From the NCBI RefSeq assembly GCF_963678635.1, contig NC_087069.1:34059090-34123089 (forward strand): a stretch of 64,000 nucleotides of DNA. Direction: 5' to 3'. This DNA is from Symsagittifera roscoffensis (lineage: Eukaryota; Xenacoelomorpha; Acoela; Convolutidae). A program made the position numbers and the translations under genes. Position 1 is the stretch's first letter. Each line of letters opens with the position of its first letter. Below the pieces are notes generated by a model, which saw only the letters and a list, made by a program, of their open reading frames with translations, did not search any database and was not told the DNA's origin. Below, in pieces: positions 37,801 through 52,800 of this stretch.

Positions 37801-40800
37801 ACATTTTTTTCGCGTCATTTCCACGTTCGTATTTGGAGAGTGCTAGTTCCGTAACTTTCAGCAGACTAATTTCAATTGAACTGAAAAAGTGCATATATAC
37901 CTAAGTGTATTCATAAATGCATCAATATGTATGAATGCACATCTCTAGTTATTAGAATTTCAAGACTTCATGAAAAAAAAACAAAAAAAATCAGCAAGAC
38001 CGATATAAAAGTCTTCACTACATTCATTACTCTTCAAAATAGATACACTTTAAAAAATTTGAAATTTTAGAACAATTCATGATTGACGCATTTTTGATAA
38101 CATTAACCCAACTCGAGAAAACTGGATCAGTAAGCAAAGTTTTTATTCCTCTCAAAATCTATAAATTAAAATCACTTTCAAAATCGCAATGTTCAATTTT
38201 TTTTCGCGTCATTTCCACGTTCGTATTTGGAGAGTGCTAGTTCCGTAACTTTCAGCAGATTACTTTCAATGGAACTCACAAAATGCTTATATTCCTAAGT
38301 GCATTCATAAATGCATCAATATGTATGAATGCACATCTCTAGTTAGACTTTTGAGACTTTTCCTGAAAAAAAGGACAAAAAAAATCAGCAAGACCTATAT
38401 AATAGTCTTCACTACATTAATTACTCTTAAAAATAGATACCCTAAAAACTATTTGAAGTTTTAGTACAATTTATGATTGACGCATTTTTGATAACATTAA
38501 CCCAACTTGAGAAAACTGGATCAATAAGTAAAGTTTTTATTCCTCTCAAAATCTGTAAATGAAATCACTTTCAAAATTGCAATTGTTCACATTTTTTTCG
38601 CGTCATTTCCACGTTCGTATTTGGAGAGTGCTAGTTCCGTAAATTTCAGCAGACTAATTTCAATTGAACTGAAAAAGTGCATAAATACCTAAGTGTATTC
38701 ATAAATGCATCAATATGTATGAATGCACATCTCTAGTTATTAGAATTTCAAGACTTCATGAAAAAAAAAGAAAAAAAATCAGCAAGACCGATATAAGAGT
38801 CTTCACTACATTCATTACTCTTCAAAATAGATACAATTTAAAAAATTTGAAATTTTAGAACAATTTATGATTGACGCATTTTTGATAACATTAACCCAAC
38901 TCGAGAAAACTGGATCAGTAAGTAAAGTTTTTATTCCTCTCAAAATCTATAATATAAAATCACTTTCAAAATCGCAATTTTCAATTTTTTTTCGCGTCAT
39001 TTCCACGTTCGTATTTGGAGAATGCTAGTTCCGTAACTTTCAGCAGATTACTTTCAATAGAACTCAAAAAATGCTTATATTCCTAAGTGCATTCCTGAAA
39101 AAAAGGACAAAAAAAATCAGCAAGACCTATATAATAGTCTTCACTACATTAATTACTCTTAAAAATAGATACCCTATAAACTATTTGAAGTTTTAGTACA
39201 ATTTATGATTGACGCATTTTTGATAACATTAACCCAAGTTGAGAAAACTGGATCAATAAGTGAAGTTTTTATTCCTCTCAAAATCTGTAAATAAAAATCA
39301 CTTTCAAAATCGCAATTGTTCACATTTTTTTCGCGTCATTTCCACGTTCGTATTTGGAGAGTGCTAGTTCTGTAACTTTCAGCAGACTAATTTCAATTGA
39401 ACTGAAAAAGTGCATATATACCTAAGTGTATTCATAAATGCATCAAAATGTATGAATGCACATCTCTAGTTATTAGAATTTCAAAACTTCATGAAAAAAA
39501 AAAACAAAAAAAAATCAGCAAGACCGATATAAGAGCCTTCACTACGTTCATTACTCTTAAAAATAGATACCCTTTAAACTATTTGAAATTTTAGAACAAT
39601 TTTTAGGATTGACGCAGTTTTGATAACATTAACCCAACTTCACAAAACTGGATCAATAAGTAAAGTTTTTATTCCTCTCAAAATCTATAAATTAAAATTA
39701 CTTTCAAAAATCGCATTTGTTCACATTTTTTTCGCGTCACTTCCACGTTCGTATTTGGAGAGTGCTAGTTCCGTAACTTTCAGCAGATTAATTTCAATTG
39801 AAGTCAAAAAGTGCATATATACCTAAGTGTATTCATAAATGCATCAATATGTACGAATGCACATCTCTAGTTATTAGAATTTCAAGACTTCATGAAAAAA
39901 AAAGAAACAAAATCAGCAAGACCGATAAGAGTCTTCACTACGTTCATTACTCTTGAAAATAGATACCCTTTAAACTATTTGAAATTTTAGAACAATTTAT
40001 GATTGACGCATTTTTGATAACATTAACCCAACTTGAGGAAACTGGATCAATAAGTAAAGTTTTTATTCCTCTCAAAATGTATAAAGTAAAATCACGTTCA
40101 AAAATCGCAATGGTTCATAATTTTTTTTCGTCATTACCACGTTCGTATTTGGAGAGTGCTAGTTCCGTAACTTTCAGCAGATTAATTTCAATTGAACTCG
40201 AAACGTGCATATATACCTAAGTGCATTCATAAATGCATCAATATGTATGAATGCACATCTCTAGTTATTAAAATTTCAAGACTTCATAAAAAAAAAACGA
40301 AAAAAAAAATGAGCTAGACCTACATCAGAGTCTTCACTACGTTCATTACTCTTAAAAACAGATACCCTTTAAACTATTTGAAATTTTAGAAGAATTTATG
40401 ATTGACGCAGTTTTGATAACATTAACCCAACTTGAGAAAACTGGATCAATAAGTAAAGTTTTTATTCCTCTCAAAATCTGTAAATAAAATCACTTTCAAA
40501 ATCGCAATTGTTCACGTTTTTTTTGCGTCATTTCCACGTTCGTATTTGGAGAGTGCTAGTTCCGTAACTTTCAGCAGACTGATTTCAATTCAACTCAAAA
40601 AGTGCTTATATACCTAAGTGTATTCATAAATGCATCAATATGTATGAATGCACATCTGTAGTTATTAGAATTTCAAGACTTCATGAAAAAAAACGAAAAA
40701 AAAATCAGCAAGACCGATATAAGAGTCTTCACTACGTTCATTACTCTTAAAAAATAGATACCCTTTAAACTATGAAATTTTAGAACAATTTATGATTGAC

Positions 40801-43800
40801 GCATGCCATTTTTGATAATATTAACCCAACTTGAGAAAACTGGATCAATAAGTTAAGTTTTTATTCCTCTCCAAAAGTAGAAATTATAATCACTTTCAAA
40901 AATCGCAATGGTTCATATTTTTTTCCTCATTACCACGTTCGTATTTGGAGAGTGCTAGTTGCGTAACTTTTAGCAGATTAATTACGATTGAACTCAAAAC
41001 GTACATATATACCTAAGTGTATTCATAAATGCATCAATATGTATGATTGCACATCTCTAGTTATTAGAATTTCAAGACTTCATGAAAAAAAAACGAAAAA
41101 AAAAAATCAGCAAGACCGATATAAGAGTCTTCACTACGTTCATTACTCTAAAAAATAGATACCCTTTAAACTATTTGAAATTTTAGAACAATTTATGATT
41201 GACGCCTTTTGATAACATTAACCCAACTTGAGAAAACTGGATCAATAAGTAAAGTTTTTATTCCTCTCAAAATGAAGAAATTATAATCACTTTCAAAAAT
41301 CGCAATGGTTCATATTTTTTTTCCTCATTACCACGTTCGTATTTGGAGAGTGCTAGTTCCGTAACTTTCAGCAGATTAATTTCAATTGAACTCAAAACGT
41401 GCATATATACCTAGGTGCATTCATAAATGCATCAATATGTATGAATGCACATCTCTAGTTATTAAAATTTCAAGACTTCATGAAAAAAAACGAAAAAAAA
41501 AATGAGCTACACTTATATAAGAGTCTTCACTACGTTCATTACTCTTAAGAATAGATACCCTTTAAACTATTTGAAATTTTAGAACAATTTATGATTGACG
41601 CATTTTTGATAACATTAACCCAACTTGAGAAAACTGGATCAATAAGTAAAGTTTTTATTCCTCTCAAAATCTGTAAATAAAATCACTTTCAAAATCGCAA
41701 TTGTTCACGTTTTTTTTGCGTCATTTCCACGTTCGTATTTGGAGAGTGCTAGTTCCGTAACTTTCAGCAGACTAATTTCAATTCAACTCAAAAAGTGCTT
41801 ATATACCTAAGTGTATTCATAAATGCATCAATATGTATGAATGCACATCTGTAGTTATTAGAATTTCAAGACTTCATGAAAAAAAAACCAAAAAAAAAAA
41901 TCAGCAAGACCGATATAAGAGTCTTCACTACGTTCATTACTCTTAAAAAATAGATACCCTTTAAACTGTGAAATTTTAGAACAATTTATGATTGACGCAT
42001 GCCATTTTTGATAATATTAACCCAACTTGAGAAAACTGGATCAATAAGTTAAGTTTTTATTCCTCTCCAAAAGTAGAAATTATAATCACTTTCAAAAATC
42101 GCAATGGTTCATATTTTTTTCCTCATTACCACGTTCGTATTTGGAGAGTGCTAGTTGCGTAACTTTTAGCAGATTAATTACAATTGAACTCAAAACGTAC
42201 ATATATACCTAAGTGTATTCATAAATGCATCAATATGTATGATTGCACATCTCTAGTTATTAGAATTTCAAGACTTCATGAAAAAAAAACGAAAAAAAAA
42301 ATGAGCTACACTTATATAAGAGTCTTCACTACGTTCATTACTCTTAAGAATAGATACCCTTTAAACTATTTGAAATTTTAGAACAATTTATGATTGACGC
42401 CTTTTTGATAACATTAACCCAACTTGAGAAAACTGGATCAATAAGTAAAGTTTTTATTCCTCTCCAAAAGTAGAAATTATAATCACTTTCAAAAATCGCA
42501 ATGGTTCATATTTTTTTCCTCATTACCACGTTCGTATTTGGAGAGTGCTAGTTCCGTAACTTTCAGCAGATTAATTTCAATTGAACTCAAAACGTGCATA
42601 TATACCTAGGTGCATTCATAAATGCATCAATATGTATGAATGCACATCTCTAGTTATTAAAATTTCAAGACTTCATGAAAAAAAAAACGAAAAAAAAATG
42701 AGCTACACTTATATAAGAGTCTTCACTACGTTCATTACTCTTAAGAATAGATACCCTTTAAACTATTTGAAATTTTAGAACAATTTATGATTGACGCATT
42801 TTTGATAACATTAACCCAACTTGAGAAAACTGGATCAATAAGTAAAGTTTTTATTCCTCTCAAAATCTGTAAATAAAATCACTTTCAAAATCGCAATTGT
42901 TCACGTTTTTTTTTGCGTCATTTCCACGTTCGTATTTGGAGAGTGCTAGTTCCGTAACTTTCAGCAGACTAATTTCAATTCAACTCAAAAAGTGCTTATA
43001 TACCTAAGTGTATTCATAAATGCATCAATATGTATGAATGCACATCTGTAGTTATTAGAATTTCAAGACTTCATGAAAAAAAAACGAAAAAAAAAAATCA
43101 GCAAGACCGATATAAGAGTCTTCACTACGTTCATTACTCTTAAAAAATAGATACCCTTTAAACTATGAAATTTTAGAACAATTTATGATTGACGCATGCC
43201 ATTTTTGATAATATTAACCCAACTTGAGAAAACTGGATCAATAAGTAAAGTTTTTATTCCTCTCCAAAAGTAGAAACTATAATCACTTTCAAAAATCGCA
43301 ATGGTTCATATTTTTTTCCTCATTACCACGTTCGTATTTGGAGAGTGCTAGTTGCGTAACTTTTAGCAGATTAATTACAATTGAACTCAAAACGTACATA
43401 TATACCTAAGTGTATTCATAAATGCATCAATATGTATGATTGCACATCTCTAGTTATTAGAATTTCAAGACTTCATGAAAAAAAAACGAAAAAAAAATCA
43501 GCAAGACCGATATAAGAGTCTTCACTACGTTCATTACTCTAAAAAATAGATACCCTTTAAACTATTTGAAATTTTAGAACAATTTATGATTGACGCCTTT
43601 TTGATAACATTAACCCAACTTGAGAAAACTGGATCAATAAGTAAAGTTTTTATTCCTCTCAAAAAGTAGAAATTATAATCACTTTCAAAAATCGCAATGG
43701 TTCATATATTTTTTTCCTCATTACCACGTTCGTATTTGGAGAGTGCTAGTTCCGTAACTTTCAGCAGATTAATTTCAATTGAACTCAAAACGTGCATATA

Positions 43801-46800
43801 TATCTAGGTGCATTCATAAATGCATCAATATGTATGAATGCACATCTATAGTTATTAAAATTTCAAGACTTCATGAAACAAAACGAAAAAAAAATGAGCT
43901 ACACTTATATAAGAGTCTTCACTACGTTCATTACTCTTAAGAATAGATACCCTTTAAACTATTTGAAATTTTAGAACAATTTATGATTGACGCATTTTTG
44001 ATAACATTAACCCAACTTGAGAAAACTGGATCAATAAGTAAAGTTTTTATTCCTCTCAAAAAGTAGAAATTATAATCACTGTTAAAAATTGCAATGGTTT
44101 ATATATTTTTTCCTCATTACCACGTTAATATTTGAAGAGTGCTAGTTCCGTAACTTTTAGCAGATTAATTACAATTGAACTCAAAACGTACATATATACC
44201 TAAGTGTATTCATAAATGCATCAATATGTATGATTGCACATCTCTAGTTATTAGAATTTCAAGACTTCATGAAAAAAAACGAAAAAAAAAATTAGCAAGA
44301 CCGATATAAGAGTCTTCACTACGTTCATTACTCTTAAAAATAGATACCCTTTAAACTATTTGAAATTTTAGAACAATTTATGATTGACGCATTTTTGATA
44401 AAATTAACCCAACTTGAGAAAACTGGATCAATAAGTAAAGTTTTTATTCCTCTCAAAATGTAGAAATTATAGTCACTTTCAAAAATCGCAATGGTTCATA
44501 TTTTTTTTCCTCATTACCACGTTCATATTTGGAGAGTGCTGGTTCCGTAACTTTCAGCAGATTAATTTCAATTGAACTCAAAACGTGCATATATACCTAG
44601 GTTCATTCATAAATGCATCAATATGTATGAAAGCACATCTCTAGTTATTAGAATTTCAAGACTTCATGAAAAAAAAAACGAAAAAAAAAATAGCTAGACC
44701 TACATAAGAGTCTTCACTACGTTCATTACTCTTAAAAACAGATACCCTTTCAACTATTCAAAATTCTAGAAAAATTTATGATTGGCGCAGTTTTGATAAC
44801 ATTAACCCAACTTGAGAAAACTGGATCAATAAGTAAAGTTTTTATTCCTCTCAAAATGTAGAAATTATAATCACTTTCAAAAATCGCAATGGTTCATATT
44901 TTTTTTCCTCATTACCACGTTCGTATTTGGAGAGTGCTAGTTCCGTAACTTTCAGCAGATTAATTTCAATTGAACCCAAAAAAAGCATATATACCTAAGT
45001 GCATTCATAAACGCATTAACATGTAAGAATGCTCATCTGTAGTTAATAAAGAAGTTTAGGCTTTTTTCTGAAAAAAAAACAAATAAAAACACAAAGACCT
45101 ACATAAAAGTCTCATCACTACTTTCATTACTCTTAATAAAATTCAAAACGCATCAAACTTGAGTGTGATCAAACAAAAGTCTTTTCCGGATAAAAACAAA
45201 AACCATCACGACCTATATAAGTGTCCTCATAGACTAGAGAACTTAGACTTCAATAAAGAATGGATGATTGGCTACCTCGTAATTTTTTTCATAAAACGCC
45301 CTTTTATACAACCTCAAAAATGACTCACTGCAAAACTAGTCGATGCTTTATCATTTGCAGGAAACTGATAAAGACTAGTGACAAAAAATTAAAACTGGCT
45401 AAAATTAATCATATCAAATATCTTAAAATATTCAATGAGATATTTGAAGTTTAAAAATCTGTTTTTCAGCAATCTAGAGAACTAACTGAAAAAATAAACT
45501 TCAAAAAATTTTGAATATTCAGTTATACATTTCATTATTTCTGATTACACTTAAATCACTGCAGCGAATGACTTTTGGAAATTGAAAAGAAAACCAAATA
45601 CCACCATAGTAAAACTGAGAAAAATTGGGCGAAAAACCAAAAAAATATATGTCAGATAACGGTCACAAAATCATGTAGACAACAATTATACTCTGGTTAG
45701 AAGGAACAAACGAGCCCAACTAAAATAACATAGTCAACAGACAGTTGAAAAAATGTCAATGAACTCACGAATGATCCTTTCAACAAATGAACTTGAAATG
45801 AACCTAAAAATTCAATCATAGCAAAAAAAATGAGCTTGAACAAAAAATTTCACGAAAATTTATGCTTGACCTTGTTAGATAAAATTAAATCAATTTGAGA
45901 AAACTGAATCAAATAATCTATTATTAGGTGACTAGTTACGCTACCTGATATCATGTGGATAACAAAGCAAAAAAAAAACAATATCTAAAACACTGTTTTG
46001 AGGAAATCATTTTTTTCGTGGCCTCTACACCTTTTGCTGTTGATAGTGGAGTTTGCCTATTTTTTTAAACAAACAACTTGAACATAGTTAATTATACATA
46101 GCCAACTGATAGTTGAAAAAGAGTAATAAACGCAAATAAACTCAAAAAAATATATATGCCCTGAAAGCTCTTTGAATTTCTAGAATTATTTATGATTGGC
46201 GCTTTTTTGATAACATTAACCCAACTTGAGAAAACTGGATCAATAGGTATTTTTCTGTTCGATAGAGGAGTTTGCCTTCATTTTAAGAAAGAAATTAACT
46301 GAACTTAAGAAGAAATCAAAATTGAAACCACAAAAAAGTACCTCTGTGGCTGAACAACTTTTAAAACTTTAATTGAAAAAAAAAACAACAAAAAAAATCA
46401 TTCTTAAAAAGTTGAATAAATTTGTTCCATTCTTCCCTATTCGCTAACCCCTTCTTTCCCCCCATTGTTCCCACCATAATTACTTTGATATTAATTGGTT
46501 TTTACGCTGTAATCGAGCCCGGGTCTAAAGGTTCTGAGTCTCAGGTGATGCGTCTACGCTATGGACAATTAGGTACTTGACTATTTAAAAATTACTAGCG
46601 TGTAACGCACCTCCGGTGCTTCCAATTTTCAACAATTTATAACAAACCGCAGATATTGGAAATAAGATCTGCATCCTTTGAGTGAACTCTGACAGCACCC
46701 AATTACATGAATTTGTACAAAACGGAAGGATTTTAAGTAATTTTCCGTAGCTCGTCTTGTACCAAAGTATAAATTCTCAAAAACAAACAATTATTGAATT

Positions 46801-49800
46801 ATGGCTGTGTCACGAAATAGTTTATCTCGTGTTTGTTATCTGAGAACAAACTTGGTTAGCTCATACATATTTAACTCAAACATAGTTAGGATATATTACT
46901 TAAAATTTGTCTACCGAGGAATCTCTGGCGGCGAAAAAAAAATAATTTTGGAAAATTATTTCAAGAATAAAAAACTGACTAGCGTTTAACGCACCTTCGG
47001 TGTTTCGAAATTTCTCGACAACTCAGTAAAAACCACATATATTGGAAACAACATCTGCAAACTTTTAGTGTACTCTGACAGCACCCATTTACAGGGTTGG
47101 TAATTTCGAACTTTTTAATTCCCATTTTAAAAGCGTCATCTCGAAGACTTCATGGGCCTCTGGAGAAATTTGGAGGCCAGATTTGCCACCACTGAGAGTC
47201 CTTGAGAGCAACGTGATATAGGGTTAGAAATCCAAAATTTTGTGAATTTTTTTAAACCTAAGTTTCCCGAAAAAAAAAATTGAAAAAAAAACATCTTATC
47301 TCGGAAACTAAAAGGAATTGAGCATCCATATTAAAAGGCAAGATTTGAGACGCCTGAGTGTACGCTGACAAAAAAGTTCTATCTTCATCAAGTTAGTAGT
47401 TTCAAATTTTTTGAATTTCTTTGTAGATAAGTTCTTTGAGAAATTTTGAAAAAATCTAAAATCATCATATCTCAAAAACTACAAGGATTTGAGCAGTCAT
47501 ATTTGGAGGCAAGATTCGCGATCCTTGATAGTACTCTGACAGGACCAAACTACAGGGTTGGGAGTTTCAGATTTTTATAAAAAAATAATAATTAAAACTT
47601 TCTGTAAATTTTTGAAAAAGTCACAAAAATCATCATATCTCGAAAACTACAAGGATTTGAGCAGTCATATTTGAAGGCAAGATTCGCGATCCTTGATAAA
47701 ACTCTGACAGTACCCAACTACAGGGTTGGGAATTTCAGATTTTTATAAAAATAAAAATTTAAGTTTTCTGAAAATTGTTGAAAAAATCACAAAAAACGTC
47801 ATATCTCAAAAACTACAAAGAATTGAGCAGTCATATTTGGAGGCAAGATCCGCAATCTTTGATAGTACTCTGACAGTACCCAACTACAGGGTTGGGAATT
47901 TCAGATTTTTATAAAATAAAAATTTAGGTTTTCTGAAAATTTTTGAAATCACAAAAAACGTCATATCTCAAAAACTACAAAGAATTGAGCAGTCATATTT
48001 ATGGGCAAGATTCGCAATCTTTGAGATTACTCTGACAGGACCCAATTACAGGGTTGAGAATTTCAGATTTTGCGAAAAAAATAATATAAGTTTTCTGAAC
48101 ATTTTTTTGAAAAAATCACAAAAAACGTCATATCTCTAAAACTACAAGGATTTGAACAGTCATATTTGGAGGCAAGATTTGAAACTCCTTGTATTCTGAC
48201 AGCACCCAACTACAGGGTTGGGAACTTCAAGTTTTGTAAATTACTTTAATCGAAATTTCTGATGAAATTTTTCTAAAAAATCTCAAAAATCGTCTTATCT
48301 CGTTAACTAAAATGATTCGGGCATTCAAAATTGGAGACCGAATTCGCAACCCCAAATTCGATATTGGGCTGCTTAATTTAAACTCGGTAAAGTAACCACT
48401 AAAATCAAATTGGAAAATCGAAAAAAATTCTTAACCATTGCAATATACGATATAGCTTAAACATGCAAAAATAATACGTTGAAAAAGCTTAAACATGGCG
48501 AGATAGTGAAGCCCGCATTTAAATATATAGTAGATTGAGCGCAGAGTAAGTACAACAGCCGTAGATAAGAACACTATGGTGGATAGAAAGTCTTAAATTT
48601 TCTTTAAAAAAGGGCACTAAGCCAAAAGAGCTCAAGCTAACGCCCATTCGACCAAAATATTACATGCACGTACTAATCAAGCTTTTTTGCACGTACTAAT
48701 TTGCGAAAAAGCGTTCTTTCAAGGAAAAACTAATTCATTCTAAAAATCATCCATTCAAATAAATCGTCCGATGAAAAATTCCAGCAACCGATTTCAAAAC
48801 ACATGCTCCTCGTGTGATCGGACAATTTTGATGCTTATAAGGAAATATTTGAAAAAATAGTTTGAGTTCTCTTTTAATTGCAATTGTTTGTTTTGTACTA
48901 GACTAAACAATAAAAAATATAAAAGCCCTCTAACAGTTGCTAGTTCGAATATTTCTTCGTAAAAAAACAGGCATATGTCAGTTTTTCTGAGATAAAATGT
49001 TCTTGAAAAAAATCTATTTTGATCCAAAAAAAAAACAGTATTAGATGCACAGATTGAAACGTTTTGATCATCTCTATACCTACTTAATCCAATTTTTGAA
49101 AGGATTCGGCCCCCTTGCCGACCCAAAGGGTCACATTTTGGTACTTTTTAAGAAATCCATTTTCGGAAGACTGACCCTGAAACTTTTCGAAAGGCGCCAA
49201 TATATACTAACTGTGAGGGGGAGCGCGCGCCAAAAAAACGCAATTTTTTGGTCAGAATTTTCCAAAAAGAGCCCAAAAACAGCTTTTCTGACCTGGTTTT
49301 TCAAAAATTTGCCTGCGACGCAGAAATTTTGGACAAAACAGCTTCTTTATACTGCTTTAGGAAAGCTCGGAAAATCAATTTGTTCGACTTGAAAAAAAGG
49401 TTGTTAAAATTTTCGAAAATTTTTTGAAAATCCGCCCCGAAAAAATCCAAGATCCGCCCCTGATAAAATTGTAAGAACTAACAAAAATTGGAGAGTTAAA
49501 ACAAAAAAAAATAAATATTTTAGTTACAATCTATCACATCAATTTTGACGCAAGAAATCATTTAATTGAAGACTTAGATATGCGTTAGAGCTTAAATTTT
49601 GTTCACCGGAAACTTCAAAACATATTCAACGTCAGAAACGACCATACGGAAACTTTGTTAATGTAAGAAAGCTAACAACAGATACTTTTCCGAACGGAGT
49701 TAATGAAAAGCTAAATTTAACGGATTCAGTTAAAAGATAATAATAATAAACTAGTTTAACCAAAATTTTTGTATAACTAGATGAAGGAAATCTAGGGCGC

Positions 49801-52800
49801 AGCTGAAGCTGGATGTACCTGATTAATATTTTTCGAATTTGCTATACTGATGCGGTACGAAATGCGTAATTTCGTACCGCATTAGTTGTTTCTCAACTAT
49901 TAAATGAGAAGTAGAGAAACAACATTAGTTGTTTTTCTACTTAATTAAATGAGAAGTGCGAAAATTTGAGATTTTTGAATTTTCTCAACAACATAACATT
50001 TCTCTTGAATAAAAATAAAAAATAAGGACTGCTGCAGGAAAAATTTGTGCAACCGCTTCTTTCGATTAAAGATTTCATGTCAGATTTGATAGTAGTTTTT
50101 AAGAGAATTCAAAAAGATTCCTAAGCACGCGGACGGCCAACTGATTTTCAGACTGCTTCCCTGTAATCCAAACACATTGAGATTATTTTGTGAAAAAAAT
50201 ATTGGAGTAATATCACAAACAAAAAAGACACAAAACACATTAGAAACTCAAACTTAATTCAAAAAGCAGATGTCTCATTAAAAAGCCGGACTGTAGATTG
50301 CTTAAGACAAGTTTCTTCGATTATTCATTCAATTGATTATATTTTAAGCACAGAGGCGAAGCGGAGCTTTGCACAACTTGCGGAACCCTAACATGAAAAA
50401 AATGCATAAGTCGAAAAATAATTCAAATGCTGAAAGAAACTTGTTGAACCAAAATTTTCTTATATCTCGATTTCAGAAAAACGGGGGCCAGCTAAAGCTG
50501 AAGGTACGTACTGGTTATTGAATGAATTTTCTATACTGAAGCGGCACGAAAAAAGTGATTTTAAAAATTGGACTGCCCAAAACCATAGTTGTCTCTACTA
50601 AAATAAGTGAGACGGAAAAATTTTGAGATAATCAATTTTCCTAAAAAGATAACATTTCTCTTACAAACAACAAAAGAGTCGTCGCTTCTGCAGGAACAGT
50701 TATCGCAATCGGTTCTTTCAAATAAACTTTTCATCTCAGCTTTGATTGTTTAAGTTCGAAGTTTCCAAAAAAACCGTCAACAGTTCTAAAAAACGGTCAA
50801 AATACTTTCCAAAACCCATTTTTTTTGTTGCAAAAAGCAGGTTGGGGCCACTTGAGCAGAGAAGATTCAAAAAAAAACCGGCTTTCTCGATTGAACACAA
50901 CCTGAGAATGGACACGGTAGTTTTCGCATAAAGTCAAAAAGTTTTAAAAAAAACTGTCAAAAAACTGACTTAATTGAAGGCCATAGCTTTCTCTTAAACA
51001 AATTGGGCATAGCAAATTATAAAGGTAGGCTTTCAAAAACTTGTTATTTCGATTAAACCCATGATATCAGATTTGGCAGGATAGTTAGCTAGAGAGGTCT
51101 CGCAAACTGTCAATAAATCAAACATTTTAACATTTCGGACAATCATAGCTTTTTGTGCGAAAAACAGGGCGTATCCCTTAATGCAGAAAAAATTAACGCA
51201 ACCTATAATTTAGATTGAACCAAAAATATCAGATTTTCGACGCTAGATCTCAAGAAAAAACAAAAACGCAGGTTAGCTTTCGAAAATACTCAATAAATTT
51301 AAAACGGTCAAAAAATCAAAAATTTTCCGATCACTAAATTTTTCTATAAATAACACTAAAGTGTGAAAAACTTTTTGAAAGGCCGCTAATGCAGGGGAGC
51401 TTCCCACTTCCCGTTATCTCCATTGAACTCACAATATCAGACTTGAGAGGTTAGTTTTCGCTTACGCACGGAGCCAGGAAGCTTTTCAAAACCGCTCTTT
51501 TTATTGAAGCCAAAAACCCAGAATTGTTAGGTGTAGTTTTTGAGAAAATATGGGTCAAACACCCGCCCACGAAGGCAATAGACCGAGGGGTCAAGTAAAA
51601 AGAGACTCTGGGGTAGTTTTTAGGTACACAAGGGAGTAAACGGTCTTTCAATTGATAACCCTTTTTGCAGTTTGAAAAAAATTAAAGTTTTCCAATTATT
51701 TTGCAATTATTTTCCATAACGAAAAATAAAGAAGTAGAAGTTTGAGAAAAACTTTAAGTTTTCCAATTAATTTGGAAATATTTTCCATAACGAAAAAATT
51801 TACGTCAACAAACCGATTGGTAAAAATACAACTAACTTGAAAAACGCAGAGCGAAATGTTAAAATTGTGTTTTTCTTGAAACGACCCAAAATAAGGTCAT
51901 TAAACCGGTCAGCAGAAGGCCGATATAATTTGCGCCGATGAATTTTCTTTAGTGAAAAAACCAAGAAGAAAATAGGAAGTCAAGGTAAGTTAAATTGCGA
52001 ATTGTAGGAGTAAATTAAACACTAAAAGCAACATTAAAGAACAAATTACGCAGCAAAAAAAACGATTCTCAGATAGGACAACTAAGCCGAGAACAGATAA
52101 GTTGAATCATAGGCCGACAATTTTATTTCAAACTGATTATTTCCCAATTGAAAAAAAGCAGATTCGAACCAAGGACCTTTGCCGTCCAAGACATAGTCGT
52201 TGCCTCTAGACTAAATTGGCTGAGAACAGAAGTTTGAATTTATTATGAAACGAAATACAAGTGATTCTGTTAAGCAAGTTGTTAGCCCGAAAAAGTCTGT
52301 ATTCCAGTTCGATAAAGCTGGCTAATCGCAAGCCTAATAACCATTGATTACAAGAAAAGCAGCGTAATGAATTGGCGCCGATTTCCTTTAAACAACAGGC
52401 TTATTGATATAAATCTGATTTTGAGTTAAACCTTTTGGCCTGTAATCAAATGCTTTTCTTTGTTTTATCAAATTTAACTTTTAAACAGCGTTTTTGTAAA
52501 GCCTTGTTCCTAGTATGAAATTTCTCATGACATGGATTACGTTACAAATGATATCACTAGGTCATTGGCGCATAGCATATCCCATGGTACCGTGGAATGA
52601 CAATTTTTCGTAGCCTCTTCAATTACTATTATAAATAACAATGGGATAGGTGCCAATCCTCGAACATTTCTCGAGAACAACAAGTATGTGATGCATTGGT
52701 TTTTTCTTTACTGGAAACATACTTTTTTCAGTACTCATTAATTGTCATTTGTTGAAATTGATTTGAGCGTCATCTCGTCTGTAAATCATAGCTTGTACTG

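Noticed and set aside
27999-42778. Many ORFs of 60-101 codons repeated along the satellite
   Set aside because: They are the same frame of a tandem monomer, broken by T-run and other indels in most copies, with no start or codon conservation beyond the DNA repeat itself.
27700-45150. Satellite as a hammerhead ribozyme or CRISPR-like array
   Set aside because: No CTGATGA-type hammerhead core is visible in the monomers. Unit length and sequence do not fit CRISPR, and the genome is eukaryotic.
48794-49392. Two opposed ORFs of 110 and 115 codons
   Set aside because: They overlap on opposite strands and have no domain or splice support.
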